NCBI GenBank assembly: GCA_029244985.1
Contig: JAQWQD010000070.1
Location: 1-64,000, forward strand
Direction of reading: 5' to 3'
Length of the DNA stretch: 64,000 nucleotides
DNA from: Gammaproteobacteria bacterium
Lineage (GTDB): Bacteria; Pseudomonadota; Gammaproteobacteria; Pseudomonadales; Pseudohongiellaceae
This document shows, one piece after another, positions 1-9,074 of this stretch. The notes beneath the pieces are model-generated. The model saw only the letters and a list, made by a program, of their open reading frames with translations, was not told where the DNA came from and searched no databases. The first letter of the stretch is position 1, and every line of letters starts with the position of its first letter. The position numbers and the translations under genes are program-made.

Positions 1-15
1 AAGGACAGAGACACT

Positions 16-1053
16 TTGAGCAAAATATCGGTAATTGGAGGTGGTAGTTTTGGTACTGTCATTGCAAATATTATTGCTTTAAATGGGCATGATGTTCAGT
101 TCTGGATGCGCAGTGATGAGCAAGTAGATCAGGTCAATGAGCATCACGAAAATGCTCAATACCTTCCTGGATACGGACTGAGTGAGAGAGTAGTAGCGAC
201 AGAAAACATGGAAAGCGCTGTGGCTGCCAGCAGAGTGGTCTTCGTGGCAGTCCCGAGCTCCTCGTTTCGTGAAGTTGTCCAACAAGTTGTTAAATTCGCT
301 CCTGCGGACGCTATTTATGTGAGTACTACCAAAGGAATTGAAAGCGGAACCTTTCAATTTATGAGCCAGATACTTTCTAAAGAGGCGCCTCACTCAAAAA
401 TTGGGGTGCTTAGTGGACCAAATCTGGCTAAAGAAATAGCCAATCAACATCTTACGGCTACTGTTATAGCAAGTAATTTTGAAGAGGTTCGAGAAACTGT
501 AAAAGAGTACCTTCGTTCAAATTCATTCCGTGTGTATACCAATGACGATATGTTTGGCGTTGAGCTTGGGGGCTCTTTAAAAAATATCTATGCCATAATT
601 GCGGGGGTTGCAGCAGCGTTGGGTATGGGGCATAACACCAATAGTATGCTGGTTACTCGTGGCCTTACGGAGATGGCACGATTCGGAAGGGAGTTGGGGG
701 CAGATCCCATGACCTTTTTAGGGCTTGCAGGAGTTGGGGATCTGGTTGTAACTTGTTCTACTCCTTTAAGTCGAAATTATCGGATTGGTCAGGCGCTCGG
801 CGCAGGAAAATCAGTTGAGGAAGCTATATTCGAGGTAGGTCAAGTAGCGGAAGGGATCAATACGGTAAAACAAGTTAAAGAAAAAGCAGATGAGTTGAAG
901 GTTTATATGCCCTTAGCATCTGGCTTGTATAACATTATCTACGGAAATGAATCCATAAATAATATTATTTCTTCTTTGATGTTAAGTGAAAAAGCCCTAG
1001 ATGTAGAATTTGCTGCTAATGAAGAGAAAGTATTAAATGGTAAAGAGGGTTGA
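16..1053 (+). CDS. gpsA: Glycerol-3-phosphate dehydrogenase [NAD(P)+] GpsA
   Basis: Makes sn-glycerol 3-phosphate from dihydroxyacetone phosphate with NAD(P)H, the first step of phospholipid synthesis, in the cytoplasm. The N-terminal Rossmann loop reads GGGSFGT at residues 8-14. The VLSGPNLAKEIA segment and the catalytic Lys in GGSLKN (residue 189) are present, and the 345-residue length is normal. The start is TTG, with an AAGGA ribosome site about ten bases upstream at the window edge. The next gene follows within a few bases, so the two are probably co-transcribed. Family assignment is secure. The start is slightly uncertain because sequence upstream of the window is not available. Confidence 0.97.
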   Translation: MSKISVIGGGSFGTVIANIIALNGHDVQFWMRSDEQVDQVNEHHENAQYLPGYGLSERVVATENMESAVAASRVVFVAVPSSSFREVVQQVVKFAPADAIYVSTTKGIESGTFQFMSQILSKEAPHSKIGVLSGPNLAKEIANQHLTATVIASNFEEVRETVKEYLRSNSFRVYTNDDMFGVELGGSLKNIYAIIAGVAAALGMGHNTNSMLVTRGLTEMARFGRELGADPMTFLGLAGVGDLVVTCSTPLSRNYRIGQALGAGKSVEEAIFEVGQVAEGINTVKQVKEKADELKVYMPLASGLYNIIYGNESINNIISSLMLSEKALDVEFAANEEKVLNGKEG

Positions 1054-1055
1054 TA

Positions 1056-1496
1056 ATGCCAGATGAACTAAATGAAATTGTAGACAACCTCCGTAAGCCT
1101 GCAGTATGGATTCGCATAGTATTTATGGTGGCTTTTGCTGTTGTGCTTTATCTGATAATCGCCCCAGTGATTCTCGTTGTTATAACGGCTCAGATTTTTT
1201 TCGTATTTATTACTGGTTATCCAAATTCAAATCTGCGAGATTTTAGTATTGCTTTAGTGGAGTATATTTTTCAAATTCTAAAATTTCTTATTTATGCTAC
1301 TGATAATAAACCATTTCCATTTTCAAATTTTCCATCAGTACAAGATGATAAATTTAATATAAGTAATGAGCCCGAGATTAAAAAAGATACCAAAGTGATG
1401 GCTGAAGAAGAGCCAGAGGAAAAGGATGAAGACGCAGAGGTTGAAATAAAACCTGCTAAAAAAACTGCGGTCAAAAAGCGGCCAAAAAAAAAGTGA
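1056..1496 (+). CDS. DUF4389 family membrane protein
   Basis: Small inner-membrane protein of unknown function. Two hydrophobic segments lie at about residues 20-50 and 62-80. The N-terminal part, with a KPAVWIRIVFM motif and an SNFPS ending, resembles the DUF4389 family. The last 50 residues are charged, rich in Glu then Lys/Ala, and end in a poly-lysine stretch, probably a cytoplasmic tail. I chose ATG at 1056 because a GAGGG ribosome site lies six bases before it; a TTG at 1050 overlapping the gpsA stop is possible. It is apparently in one transcript with gpsA. Family assignment is from pattern recognition only. Confidence 0.75.
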   Translation: MPDELNEIVDNLRKPAVWIRIVFMVAFAVVLYLIIAPVILVVITAQIFFVFITGYPNSNLRDFSIALVEYIFQILKFLIYATDNKPFPFSNFPSVQDDKFNISNEPEIKKDTKVMAEEEPEEKDEDAEVEIKPAKKTAVKKRPKKK

Positions 1497-1589
1497 GTTC
1501 GTTTAAAGCCAAATCTTCAAATTTGAGTAATAGCGCTTTTGGTACTTAGTGCTCGAAGTCAATTCTTTGCTGAGAACTTAGTGTAGAAG

Positions 1590-2051
1590 ATGCTAATTTA
1601 TTTGATGCGTCATGGTAAAGCTGATCGAAGTGCAACTTCGGATGAGGGGCGAGAGCTTACATCTGAAGGTGTCGCGCAGAATAGGGCAGTGGTAAAAAAG
1701 TTGTTTTCGCAGTCTCCGATTATTGATAAAGGGTTTGTGAGCCCTTTCGAGCGAGCTAAGCAAACAGCAGTCGACTTTCATCTGACATTTCCTGATGTGG
1801 AGCTAGAGGAAACTTGGCTACTTATCCCGGAATCTGATCCTTACGATGTGTTAAACCTACTTGAAGAAAACCAAGACCATCACGTAATCTTAATTGCCCA
1901 CAATCCGCTATTATCGCGTTTATGTTCCTTGCTGGTGGATGGAACTATGGAAGGCACTAGGCAAGTGGAAACAAGTAATGCTCTTTGTATCATGATGGAT
2001 ATTATTGCGCCTGGTTGCGGGGAGCTTAAATACGTATTAAATCATGATTAA
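1590..2051 (+). CDS. sixA: Phosphohistidine phosphatase SixA
   Basis: Histidine-phosphatase superfamily protein of 153 residues, the usual SixA size. The RHGKA motif at residues 7-11 supplies the catalytic His8, and a second His lies in LIAHNPLLS near residue 105. SixA removes phosphate from phosphohistidine, for example on phosphotransfer (HPt) domains or on the nitrogen PTS protein NPr. The stop codon overlaps the ATG of the following gene (ATGATTAA), so translation is probably coupled. The family is clear; the physiological substrate in this organism cannot be read from sequence. Confidence 0.9.
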   Translation: MLIYLMRHGKADRSATSDEGRELTSEGVAQNRAVVKKLFSQSPIIDKGFVSPFERAKQTAVDFHLTFPDVELEETWLLIPESDPYDVLNLLEENQDHHVILIAHNPLLSRLCSLLVDGTMEGTRQVETSNALCIMMDIIAPGCGELKYVLNHD

Positions 2052-2994
2052 ATTAATTGTAAAAAAATCTATTATAGTTTTAGTATGCTTATCTATGTTG
2101 GCAGTTGCTTCACTGTTATCTGCTCAAAGTTCAATCATTTCGCGTGACCATCCGTTACTTTCTCGATTTCCTGATTCAGTGATAGCTAGCCTGGAATTCG
2201 ATGAAGATATAAATTATCGATTAGTATTGAGCAGCCTGCAGCGCACTCGTGGGTTGGTATCCTCGGAGATATCCGAAAGACTTAGAGGTGACGTTACTAA
2301 AATAGTTTACGAGGTGTCTGAAGAATTTAACGGTCAAGATGTTTATGATTTTTTTCTTGAGCAACTACAAGAGCGTAATTATGAAGAGTTATTTAGCTGC
2401 GCCGGAAGAGAGTGTGGAAGCAGTAACTATTGGGCTAATGACATATTTCGTAATAGGATTCTTTATGGGCCAGAAAGAAATCAATATTACCTCGCAATGC
2501 GCACCGATTCGAGTGTCGAATTTTCACCTCGCATTGCCCTTTATATTATTACAAGAGGGAATAGGCGGCTATATGCTTATATGGAGGTCGTTGAAGTCGG
2601 GGGAGCCGAAACTCGCATAGATATTGCTAGCCCCAATAACTTGCTAGAGAGACTAACGGAGCGAGGTTTTATTATCGTGCCCGACATTGAGTTTCAAGAA
2701 GACTTGGCATTGACTGCCGAGTCGAATTTATCTGCGATAGTATCTTTGCTTCAAGCTGATCCCTCGACTCAAATTTATCTTGTATCTCACTTAAGCGATG
2801 AAGGTGATATCGATACTTTGTTAGAAAGATCTCAGCAGCGGGCAAACGTATTGAGGCAATTGCTTATTGGTAGGGGGATTAATGGTAATCGAATTATAGC
2901 TAGGGGCGTGGGCCCGCTGGCTCCCGATTGCAGTGGTGGTAATTGCGAAGATCGAGTCGAACTTGTATTGCAGCAAAGTTCTGCTATCGACTAA
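2044..2994 (+). CDS. DUF4892-type secreted protein with OmpA-like C-terminal domain
   Basis: Exported protein of 316 residues. Residues 1-28 form a signal peptide: Lys-rich start, hydrophobic core, and a cut likely after LLSAQ. The middle region resembles the DUF4892 family of envelope proteins. The C-terminal third (about 220-312) has an OmpA-like pattern, a run of SxRRAxxV-type residues ([12 protein letters not shown]) followed by an IIARGVGP loop, as in peptidoglycan-binding domains. It overlaps sixA by eight bases. Its 3' end overlaps the convergent folE by eleven bases. An envelope role is inferred; no enzyme motif is seen. Confidence 0.7.
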   Translation: MIKLIVKKSIIVLVCLSMLAVASLLSAQSSIISRDHPLLSRFPDSVIASLEFDEDINYRLVLSSLQRTRGLVSSEISERLRGDVTKIVYEVSEEFNGQDVYDFFLEQLQERNYEELFSCAGRECGSSNYWANDIFRNRILYGPERNQYYLAMRTDSSVEFSPRIALYIITRGNRRLYAYMEVVEVGGAETRIDIASPNNLLERLTERGFIIVPDIEFQEDLALTAESNLSAIVSLLQADPSTQIYLVSHLSDEGDIDTLLERSQQRANVLRQLLIGRGINGNRIIARGVGPLAPDCSGGNCEDRVELVLQQSSAID

Positions 2995-3526
2995 TCAATG
3001 ACAAAAATTCGTTTCTGGTACTAGCGCTATTTCTAAATGCACCCAGCATACAAGACGTAGTCATCACTGAATTTTGCTTCTCTACACCTCGCATCATCAT
3101 GCACATGTGTTGTGCTTCAATGATTACTGCTGCTCCGGACGCGTGAGTTTTTTCGAGAATACAATTAGCAATTTCATGAGTTAAATTTTCTTGAATCTGC
3201 AGGCGTCGAGCGAACATATCAACCACGCGAGCAACCTTAGATAATCCTATTACTTTGCCTCTGGGTAGGTAGGCGACATGGCACTTGCCAATAAAAGGCA
3301 GCATGTGATGCTCGCACATTGAATAGAGCTCAATGTCTTTGACGATGACCATTTCATCAGAGAGAGAGGGAAATAGAGCATCGTTGATAACCTGGTCGAT
3401 ATCCATTGTGTAGCCCTGCATCAGAAACTGCATTGCAGTGGCTGCCCTTTTAGGGGTGTCTTTTAACCCAGCTCGCTCTGGGTTCTCGCCAATTTTTTGA
3501 AGGATATTTAAATAGGCATTTTCCAT
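2984..3526 (-). CDS. folE: GTP cyclohydrolase I FolE
   Basis: Converts GTP to 7,8-dihydroneopterin triphosphate, the entry step of tetrahydrofolate (and pterin) synthesis. The zinc-binding CEHHMLPF motif is at about residues 70-77 and the third ligand Cys is in [10 protein letters not shown]. The 180-residue length is typical of the short bacterial form. It is the only reverse gene in this stretch. Its end overlaps the convergent DUF4892-type gene, and its start faces prmB across about 110 bases. No regulatory RNA was recognised in that gap. Confidence 0.96.
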   Translation of the reverse strand: MENAYLNILQKIGENPERAGLKDTPKRAATAMQFLMQGYTMDIDQVINDALFPSLSDEMVIVKDIELYSMCEHHMLPFIGKCHVAYLPRGKVIGLSKVARVVDMFARRLQIQENLTHEIANCILEKTHASGAAVIIEAQHMCMMMRGVEKQNSVMTTSCMLGAFRNSASTRNEFLSLISR

Positions 3527-3634
3527 GAGATTTATTTGCTCCTTAGCACTTAAAAGAGGACGCTACCCTACGATAACTATAACTGAGGGTAAAGAGTTTT
3601 TTGTTCATCAATTAAATCATTTGGGTAAGCTATT

Positions 3635-4513
3635 TTGGACCTAATTAGCTATATTAATAATATCTCTTCTCAATTCGAATCTGCAGAATTATTCTTTGGT
3701 CATGGAACTGATAACGCGTTTGATGAGGCAGTATTTTTAGTCTATGGCATGTTAGGTCTTAACTTCTACCATGAATTAGACGAGGTAAATAGAGAGCTGA
3801 AGGAATCGGAAATAAGCATGATTAGTGAGAAAGTTCGGCAAAGAATAGAGAAGCATCAACCAGTAGCTTATCTATTGAAGCAGACACTTTTTGCTGGCCT
3901 AAATTTCAATTGTGATGAGCGGGCGCTCATTCCTCGCTCACCAATAGCGGAGCTAATTCTTAATGGCTTTCACCCTTTGTTAAGTTCGACGCCAAAGAGG
4001 GTGCTGGATTTATGTACCGGCAACGGCTGTATTGGCATAGCAATCGCAAATCAATTTAACGAATGCGATGTTGATTTGGCCGACATAGACGAATTAGCTT
4101 TGGAATTGGCGAGCAGCAATGTTGCCCTTCATGGATTTGGAGATAGAGTGACTACATTCCAGTCGGACTTGTTTGAAAATTTGGAGGGTCTTTATGATCT
4201 AATAGTCTGCAACCCTCCCTATATATCGACTTATGAGTATGAAAATTTGCCTGAGGAATACATGGCCGAGCCAGTTTTGGGTTTGGTAGGGGAGGAGCAA
4301 GGTTTGGCAATTCCATTAAGAGTATTGAGAGAGGCTGCACAGTATTTGCAGCCTGGCGGGTTGCTAATATTAGAAGTAGGATTTTCTAATGAGCTATTGA
4401 GCCAGCGATTGGCGGGCGTGTCTATTCGTTGGCTGGAGTTTGAGAATGGAGGAGAGGGCGTACTCGCAATGGATTCTGGGGAGCTCGAGCAGTACAGTGG
4501 GGCGTTTAATTAG
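3635..4513 (+). CDS. prmB: Ribosomal protein L3 N5-glutamine methyltransferase PrmB
   Basis: S-adenosylmethionine-dependent methyltransferase that modifies a glutamine of ribosomal protein L3. Motif I is VLDLCTGNGCIGIAIA, and the catalytic NPPY tetrapeptide is in LIVCNPPYIS at about residues 191-194. The preceding IPRSPIAELI segment is typical of PrmB rather than PrmC. Length is 292 residues. The start is TTG with no strong ribosome site. It lies directly before aroC, the same order as in pseudomonads and enterics. Confidence 0.93.
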   Translation: MDLISYINNISSQFESAELFFGHGTDNAFDEAVFLVYGMLGLNFYHELDEVNRELKESEISMISEKVRQRIEKHQPVAYLLKQTLFAGLNFNCDERALIPRSPIAELILNGFHPLLSSTPKRVLDLCTGNGCIGIAIANQFNECDVDLADIDELALELASSNVALHGFGDRVTTFQSDLFENLEGLYDLIVCNPPYISTYEYENLPEEYMAEPVLGLVGEEQGLAIPLRVLREAAQYLQPGGLLILEVGFSNELLSQRLAGVSIRWLEFENGGEGVLAMDSGELEQYSGAFN

Positions 4514-4573
4514 TGTACAATGCGCTGCTTTTTTGTCCGCAGCTAATTTGCATCACTCAGTGTGAGCGATCTT

Positions 4574-5662
4574 ATGTCCGGTAATACATTTGGTAAGCTA
4601 TTTTCGGTGACGAGCTTTGGTGAAAGCCATGGTCCTGCACTCGGCTGCGTTGTAGACGGTTGTCCTCCAGGTTTGGAGTTGACAGAAGCAGATATGCAGA
4701 TTGATCTAGATCGACGCAAGCCGGGGCAATCTAGGTTCACCACTCAGCGTCGTGAAGACGACGCCGTTAAAATTCTCTCTGGTGTGTTTGAGGGAAGGAC
4801 GACCGGTACACCAATCGGTTTGTTGATTGAGAATATTGACCAACGCCCCAAGGACTATAGCAAAATTAAAAACCAGTTTAGGCCGGCCCATGCTGACTAC
4901 ACCTATTGGAAAAAATACGGAATTAGGGATTATCGTGGCGGTGGTAGGGCTTCAGCTCGAGAAACCGCGATGCGAGTTGCTGCGGGTGCTATTGCCAAGA
5001 AATTTATGCTGACACATCACGGAATACAAATTCAGGGTTATTTGAGTCAGTTAGGCCCAATTAAGATCGAAACCATTGACTTTGCTGAAGTTGAGAATAA
5101 TGCATTTTTCTGCCCAGATGCTTCTAAAGTAACGGAAATGGAAACATTTATGGCCGCTCTTGGCAAAGAAGGTAACTCGATAGGTGCCCGAATTACAGTT
5201 CAAGCAAGTAATGTCCCTGCAGGGCTTGGTGAGCCAGTATTTGACCGACTTGATGCTGATATAGCAAAGGCTCTAATGAGTATTAATGCGGTTAAAGGTG
5301 TCGAAATAGGAGCCGGTTTTGCCTCAATTGACCAGAAGGGATCTGAGCATAGAGATGAAATTACACCAAACGGTTTTTTAGGCAATAATGCCGGTGGAGT
5401 GCTCGGAGGCATCTCGAGTGGTCAAGATATCTTGGCTAGTATCGCGCTTAAACCTACCTCCAGTATTAGGATCCCAGGCAAATCGGTTAATGTAGATGGC
5501 AAGTCAGACGAAGTGGTCACCACTGGCCGCCATGATCCCTGTGTGGGTATTCGTGCGACTACTATCGCTGAAGCCATGTTGGCATTGGTATTAATGGACC
5601 ACCTGCTCAGAGATCGAGCGCAAATTGGTATAACCCGAAATTCCACTTCGACCATTGCTTGA
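4574..5662 (+). CDS. aroC: Chorismate synthase AroC
   Basis: Last step of the shikimate pathway: 5-enolpyruvylshikimate-3-phosphate to chorismate, using reduced FMN. Conserved blocks are [11 protein letters not shown] near the N-terminus, [20 protein letters not shown] in the middle and [13 protein letters not shown] near the C-terminus. I place the start at ATG 4574, giving the family's standard MSGNTFG opening, rather than the GTG at 4562 that adds four residues. The product feeds the tryptophan genes further down the window. Confidence 0.96.
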   Translation: MSGNTFGKLFSVTSFGESHGPALGCVVDGCPPGLELTEADMQIDLDRRKPGQSRFTTQRREDDAVKILSGVFEGRTTGTPIGLLIENIDQRPKDYSKIKNQFRPAHADYTYWKKYGIRDYRGGGRASARETAMRVAAGAIAKKFMLTHHGIQIQGYLSQLGPIKIETIDFAEVENNAFFCPDASKVTEMETFMAALGKEGNSIGARITVQASNVPAGLGEPVFDRLDADIAKALMSINAVKGVEIGAGFASIDQKGSEHRDEITPNGFLGNNAGGVLGGISSGQDILASIALKPTSSIRIPGKSVNVDGKSDEVVTTGRHDPCVGIRATTIAEAMLALVLMDHLLRDRAQIGITRNSTSTIA

Positions 5663-5734
5663 ATCTTGAATTTCTAGAAATTAAATATCATTAAAAACAG
5701 TAGTTTATGATCTTAGGTTCAATTTATATATTAA

Positions 5735-7171
5735 ATGGGTAAGAACATGACAGGTAAGACGCTTTACGACAAAATTTGGGATGCCCACTTAGTTAGCCAG
5801 CGAGAAGACGGAACGGCGCTGATTTATATCGATCGTCATCTAATCCATGAAGTAACTTCGCCTCAGGCCTTTGAGGGTCTGCGTATAGCTGGGCGAAGGC
5901 CATGGCGTGCGGGTGCTAATTTGGCTGTTCCTGATCACAATATCCCAACAACTAAAGAAGAGCGAAACCAGGGTTTGGCAGGCATTAAGGATCCTGTATC
6001 CAAAATCCAAGTGAAGACTCTTGATGAAAATTGTCGAGAATTCAATATCTTTGAACTCAAAATGAATGATTTACGTCAAGGTATCGTTCACGTTGTTGGC
6101 CCAGAGCAGGGGGCTACCCTACCCGGCATGACTATCGTTTGTGGAGACTCCCATACCTCTACTCACGGCGCCTTGGGAGCGCTTGCGAATGGTATCGGGA
6201 CCTCAGAAGTTGAGCACGTGTTAGCCACTCAGTGTCTTATGCAGAAAAAGATGAAGAATATGCTAGTTCGAGTTGACGGCACTCTCAATGTCGGAGTCAC
6301 GGCCAAAGACGTAGTGCTCGCAATAATAGGTGAAATTGGCACTGCGGGCGGGACAGGCTATACCATTGAATTTGCGGGAGAATCTATTCAATCCTTGTCG
6401 ATTGAAGGGCGGATGACTGTCTGTAATATGGCAATAGAAGCGGGGGCTAGAGCAGGACTGATTGCGGTCGATGAAAAAACGCTTAAATACATCAAGGGCC
6501 GGCCTTTTGCTCCAGCAGGTGAGTTGTGGGACCGAGCTGCCAATGCCTGGAGGGAATTGGTTTCAGATACGGATGCTTTTTTTGATCGCACTGTTGAGTT
6601 AAACGGTGCGGATATTGAGCCGCAAGTCACTTGGGGAACCTCTCCAGAAATGGTCGCGTCTGTAAATGGAAGCATCCCTGATCCGCTAGCAGAAACGGAT
6701 ACCATAAAGCGCGGAAATATTGAGCAGGCACTTAACTATATGGGACTGAACGGCGGTACACCCATTAAAGATATTAAGTTGGATTGTGTATTCATTGGTT
6801 CCTGCACCAATTCTCGCATCGAAGATCTAAGGGAGGCAGCACAGGTTGTCGAAGGCAAACAGGTAGCAGACTCGGTGGAATTGGCTATGGTTGTGCCGGG
6901 CTCTGGACTGGTGAAGCAACAAGCTGAGGCAGAAGGCTTGCATAAAATATTTCTGAGTGCAGGTTTGGAATGGCGTGAACCTGGATGTTCAATGTGCTTA
7001 GCCATGAATGCTGATCAGTTAGGCGAAGGTAAACATTGTGCCTCCACGTCAAATCGTAATTTTGAAGGCAGGCAAGGCTTTGGCGGTCGCACACATTTGG
7101 TAAGCCCAGCGATGGCCGCAGCGGCAGCAATTTATGGACATTTTGTGGACATTAGACAACTTAATATATAG
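5735..7171 (+). CDS. leuC: 3-isopropylmalate dehydratase large subunit LeuC
   Basis: Aconitase-family large subunit that, with LeuD, isomerises 2-isopropylmalate to 3-isopropylmalate in leucine synthesis. Iron-sulfur ligands are the Cys in [16 protein letters not shown] and the CxxC in [11 protein letters not shown]. The substrate-loop signature [14 protein letters not shown] is intact. The ORF opens at ATG 5735; an in-frame ATG at 5747, giving an [11 protein letters not shown] start, fits the family equally well. leuD follows after 26 bases. Length is 474-478 residues, normal. Confidence 0.96.
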   Translation: MGKNMTGKTLYDKIWDAHLVSQREDGTALIYIDRHLIHEVTSPQAFEGLRIAGRRPWRAGANLAVPDHNIPTTKEERNQGLAGIKDPVSKIQVKTLDENCREFNIFELKMNDLRQGIVHVVGPEQGATLPGMTIVCGDSHTSTHGALGALANGIGTSEVEHVLATQCLMQKKMKNMLVRVDGTLNVGVTAKDVVLAIIGEIGTAGGTGYTIEFAGESIQSLSIEGRMTVCNMAIEAGARAGLIAVDEKTLKYIKGRPFAPAGELWDRAANAWRELVSDTDAFFDRTVELNGADIEPQVTWGTSPEMVASVNGSIPDPLAETDTIKRGNIEQALNYMGLNGGTPIKDIKLDCVFIGSCTNSRIEDLREAAQVVEGKQVADSVELAMVVPGSGLVKQQAEAEGLHKIFLSAGLEWREPGCSMCLAMNADQLGEGKHCASTSNRNFEGRQGFGGRTHLVSPAMAAAAAIYGHFVDIRQLNI

Positions 7172-7197
7172 CAATATCAGAATATTACGAGAGTATT

Positions 7198-7851
7198 ATG
7201 AGAAAATTTACTAAAGAAAAAGGAGTTGTGCTTCCACTAGATCGAGCCAACGTTGATACTGATTTCATTATCCCGAAGCAATTTCTTAAATCGATCAAGC
7301 GATCTGGGTTTGGTGTCAATTTGTTTGACGAACATCGATACCTCGATAAAGGAGAGCCTGATGCAGACAACAGCAACCGCCCCATAAATAAGGACTTTGT
7401 ACTCAATGTTCCAAGATATAGGGGCAGTCGTGTGTTGCTGGCACGCGATAACTTTGGTTGCGGATCGTCTCGAGAGCATGCTCCCTGGGCCTTGGATGAT
7501 TATGGGTTTAGGGTAGTAATTGCACCGAGTTACGCCGATATCTTCTTTAATAATTGTTTTAAAAACGGTTTGTTGCCGATCGTACTCAATCGGAACACGG
7601 TTGATCAGTTATTTCTGGAAGTGGAAGCAAAAGAGGGCTATCAGCTAGAAATTGACTTAAATACTCAAAAAATCATCAAACCTGATGGTTCTCATCTAGA
7701 ATTTTCAGTTGATGCATTCCGTAAGCATTGTTTATTGAATGGGTTAGATGATATCGGGCTGACCCTGGAAGATGCTGATGCGATTAAATCTTTTGAAGCT
7801 AACTGGCAGGCGCGGTCGCCTTGGTATTTTAATAAGACGGAAACGCGTTAA
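7198..7851 (+). CDS. leuD: 3-isopropylmalate dehydratase small subunit LeuD
   Basis: Small swivelling subunit of isopropylmalate isomerase and partner of LeuC just upstream. It has the [14 protein letters not shown] opening block and the [14 protein letters not shown] signature at about residues 87-100. Length is 217 residues, as in other proteobacteria. leuB is not adjacent; the next gene is asd, an arrangement in which leuCD and asd belong to one amino-acid cluster. An ATG start is used. Confidence 0.96.
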   Translation: MRKFTKEKGVVLPLDRANVDTDFIIPKQFLKSIKRSGFGVNLFDEHRYLDKGEPDADNSNRPINKDFVLNVPRYRGSRVLLARDNFGCGSSREHAPWALDDYGFRVVIAPSYADIFFNNCFKNGLLPIVLNRNTVDQLFLEVEAKEGYQLEIDLNTQKIIKPDGSHLEFSVDAFRKHCLLNGLDDIGLTLEDADAIKSFEANWQARSPWYFNKTETR

Positions 7852-7913
7852 GAAGCTCTAAAATAAACTAACTCAGGCAGTCTAAACCTGACTAATGACT
7901 GTGAGAATAAATC

Positions 7914-8933
7914 ATGAGTAAATACAATGTTGCCCTAGTGGGCGCAACTGGTGCGGTTGGAGAGGTTTTGCTAGAAATACTGGCAGAGCGCAATTTTCCC
8001 ATAGAAGAACTCTATCCTCTAGCGAGTGAGCGCTCAGCCGGCAAGACTGTGATGTACAAAAACAAACCCTTGTTAGTTGGTAATTTGGCAGAATTTGACT
8101 TTTCGAAAGCTCAAATAGGTTTATTTTCGGCTGGCGGAAAAGTTTCTGCGGAATTTGCGCCTATTGCTGGAGAGGCGGGCTGCATCGTCATCGACAATAC
8201 TTCCCATTTTCGATATGACGAAGATATTCCATTGGTCGTGCCAGAAGTGAATCCGGATAAAATTGCGGAATACACCAATCGCAATATTATTGCTAACCCG
8301 AACTGTTCAACAATTCAGATGTTAGTCGCATTAAACCCTATCCACGAGGCTGTGGGTATTAAACGTATTAGCGTAGCTACTTATCAAGCGGTCTCTGGCT
8401 CTGGAAAGGAAGCAGTAAAGGAGTTAGCAAAACAGACCGCGGAGCTATTAAATGGTCGCGAGGCTGAATATAGGGTATACCCGCGTCAAATAGCTTTTAA
8501 TGCCATTCCTCATATCGATGAATTCATGGAAAACGGTTACACCAAAGAGGAAATGAAGATGAATTGGGAAACTCGAAAGATCTTTGGTGATGACAGCATC
8601 GAACTTTCGGCGACCTGTGTTCGTGTCCCGGTGTTCTTTGGGCATTCTGAGGCAGTGCAAATAGAAACCCATAAGCCGATTAGTGAGAAAGAAGTAAGAG
8701 AGATATTGTCCGAAGCAACAGGAATTACTGTAATTGATGAGCGAGAAGATGCTGGTTACCCGACAGCAGTCCATGAATCTGCTGGTCAGGACTCCGTATT
8801 TGTAGGGAGAATTCGGCAGGATATATCGTTTCCTAATGGCTTAAACCTTTGGGTGGTGTCTGACAATGTGCGAAAAGGGGCGGCATTGAATTCGGTACAA
8901 ATAGCTGAAGAGTTGATAAAAAGCTACTTATAA
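7914..8933 (+). CDS. asd: Aspartate-semialdehyde dehydrogenase Asd
   Basis: Reduces aspartyl phosphate to aspartate semialdehyde with NADPH, the branch point to lysine/diaminopimelate, threonine and methionine. The NADP loop is VGATGAVGEVLL at the N-terminus. The catalytic Cys is in NPNCSTIQML (residue 131), followed by a YQAVSGSGKEA block. Length is 339 residues. It is followed by fimV after about 140 bases that include a perfect hairpin. Confidence 0.96.
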   Translation: MSKYNVALVGATGAVGEVLLEILAERNFPIEELYPLASERSAGKTVMYKNKPLLVGNLAEFDFSKAQIGLFSAGGKVSAEFAPIAGEAGCIVIDNTSHFRYDEDIPLVVPEVNPDKIAEYTNRNIIANPNCSTIQMLVALNPIHEAVGIKRISVATYQAVSGSGKEAVKELAKQTAELLNGREAEYRVYPRQIAFNAIPHIDEFMENGYTKEEMKMNWETRKIFGDDSIELSATCVRVPVFFGHSEAVQIETHKPISEKEVREILSEATGITVIDEREDAGYPTAVHESAGQDSVFVGRIRQDISFPNGLNLWVVSDNVRKGAALNSVQIAEELIKSYL

Positions 8934-8981
8934 TGAATACTTCAAAGCACTAATAAAGGAAAGAAATTAATTCGGGTTTAG

Positions 8982-9006
8982 ATGCTTGTTAATGTCCAAC
9001 AAGCAT
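8982..9006. other. Perfect 9-bp stem-loop between asd and fimV
   Basis: ATGCTTGTT at 8982-8990 pairs without mismatch with AACAAGCAT at 8998-9006 around a 7-base loop. No T-run follows on either strand, so it is not a classical intrinsic terminator. It could be an mRNA processing or 3'-end stabilising hairpin for asd, or a protein-binding dyad before fimV. Function is unknown. Confidence 0.5.
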
Positions 9007-9074
9007 TATAACGCTCTAATTAAACTGTAGGGTTTCAGGAAAAACGGGCAATCTATTGAGAGAAAATAGGCACG

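Noticed and set aside
3617-4608. Shared string TTTGG(G)TAAGCTATTTT before prmB and inside the start of aroC
   Set aside because: The aroC copy encodes the conserved FGKLF of chorismate synthase; one extra base differs and no other copies were seen, so coincidence is the simpler explanation.
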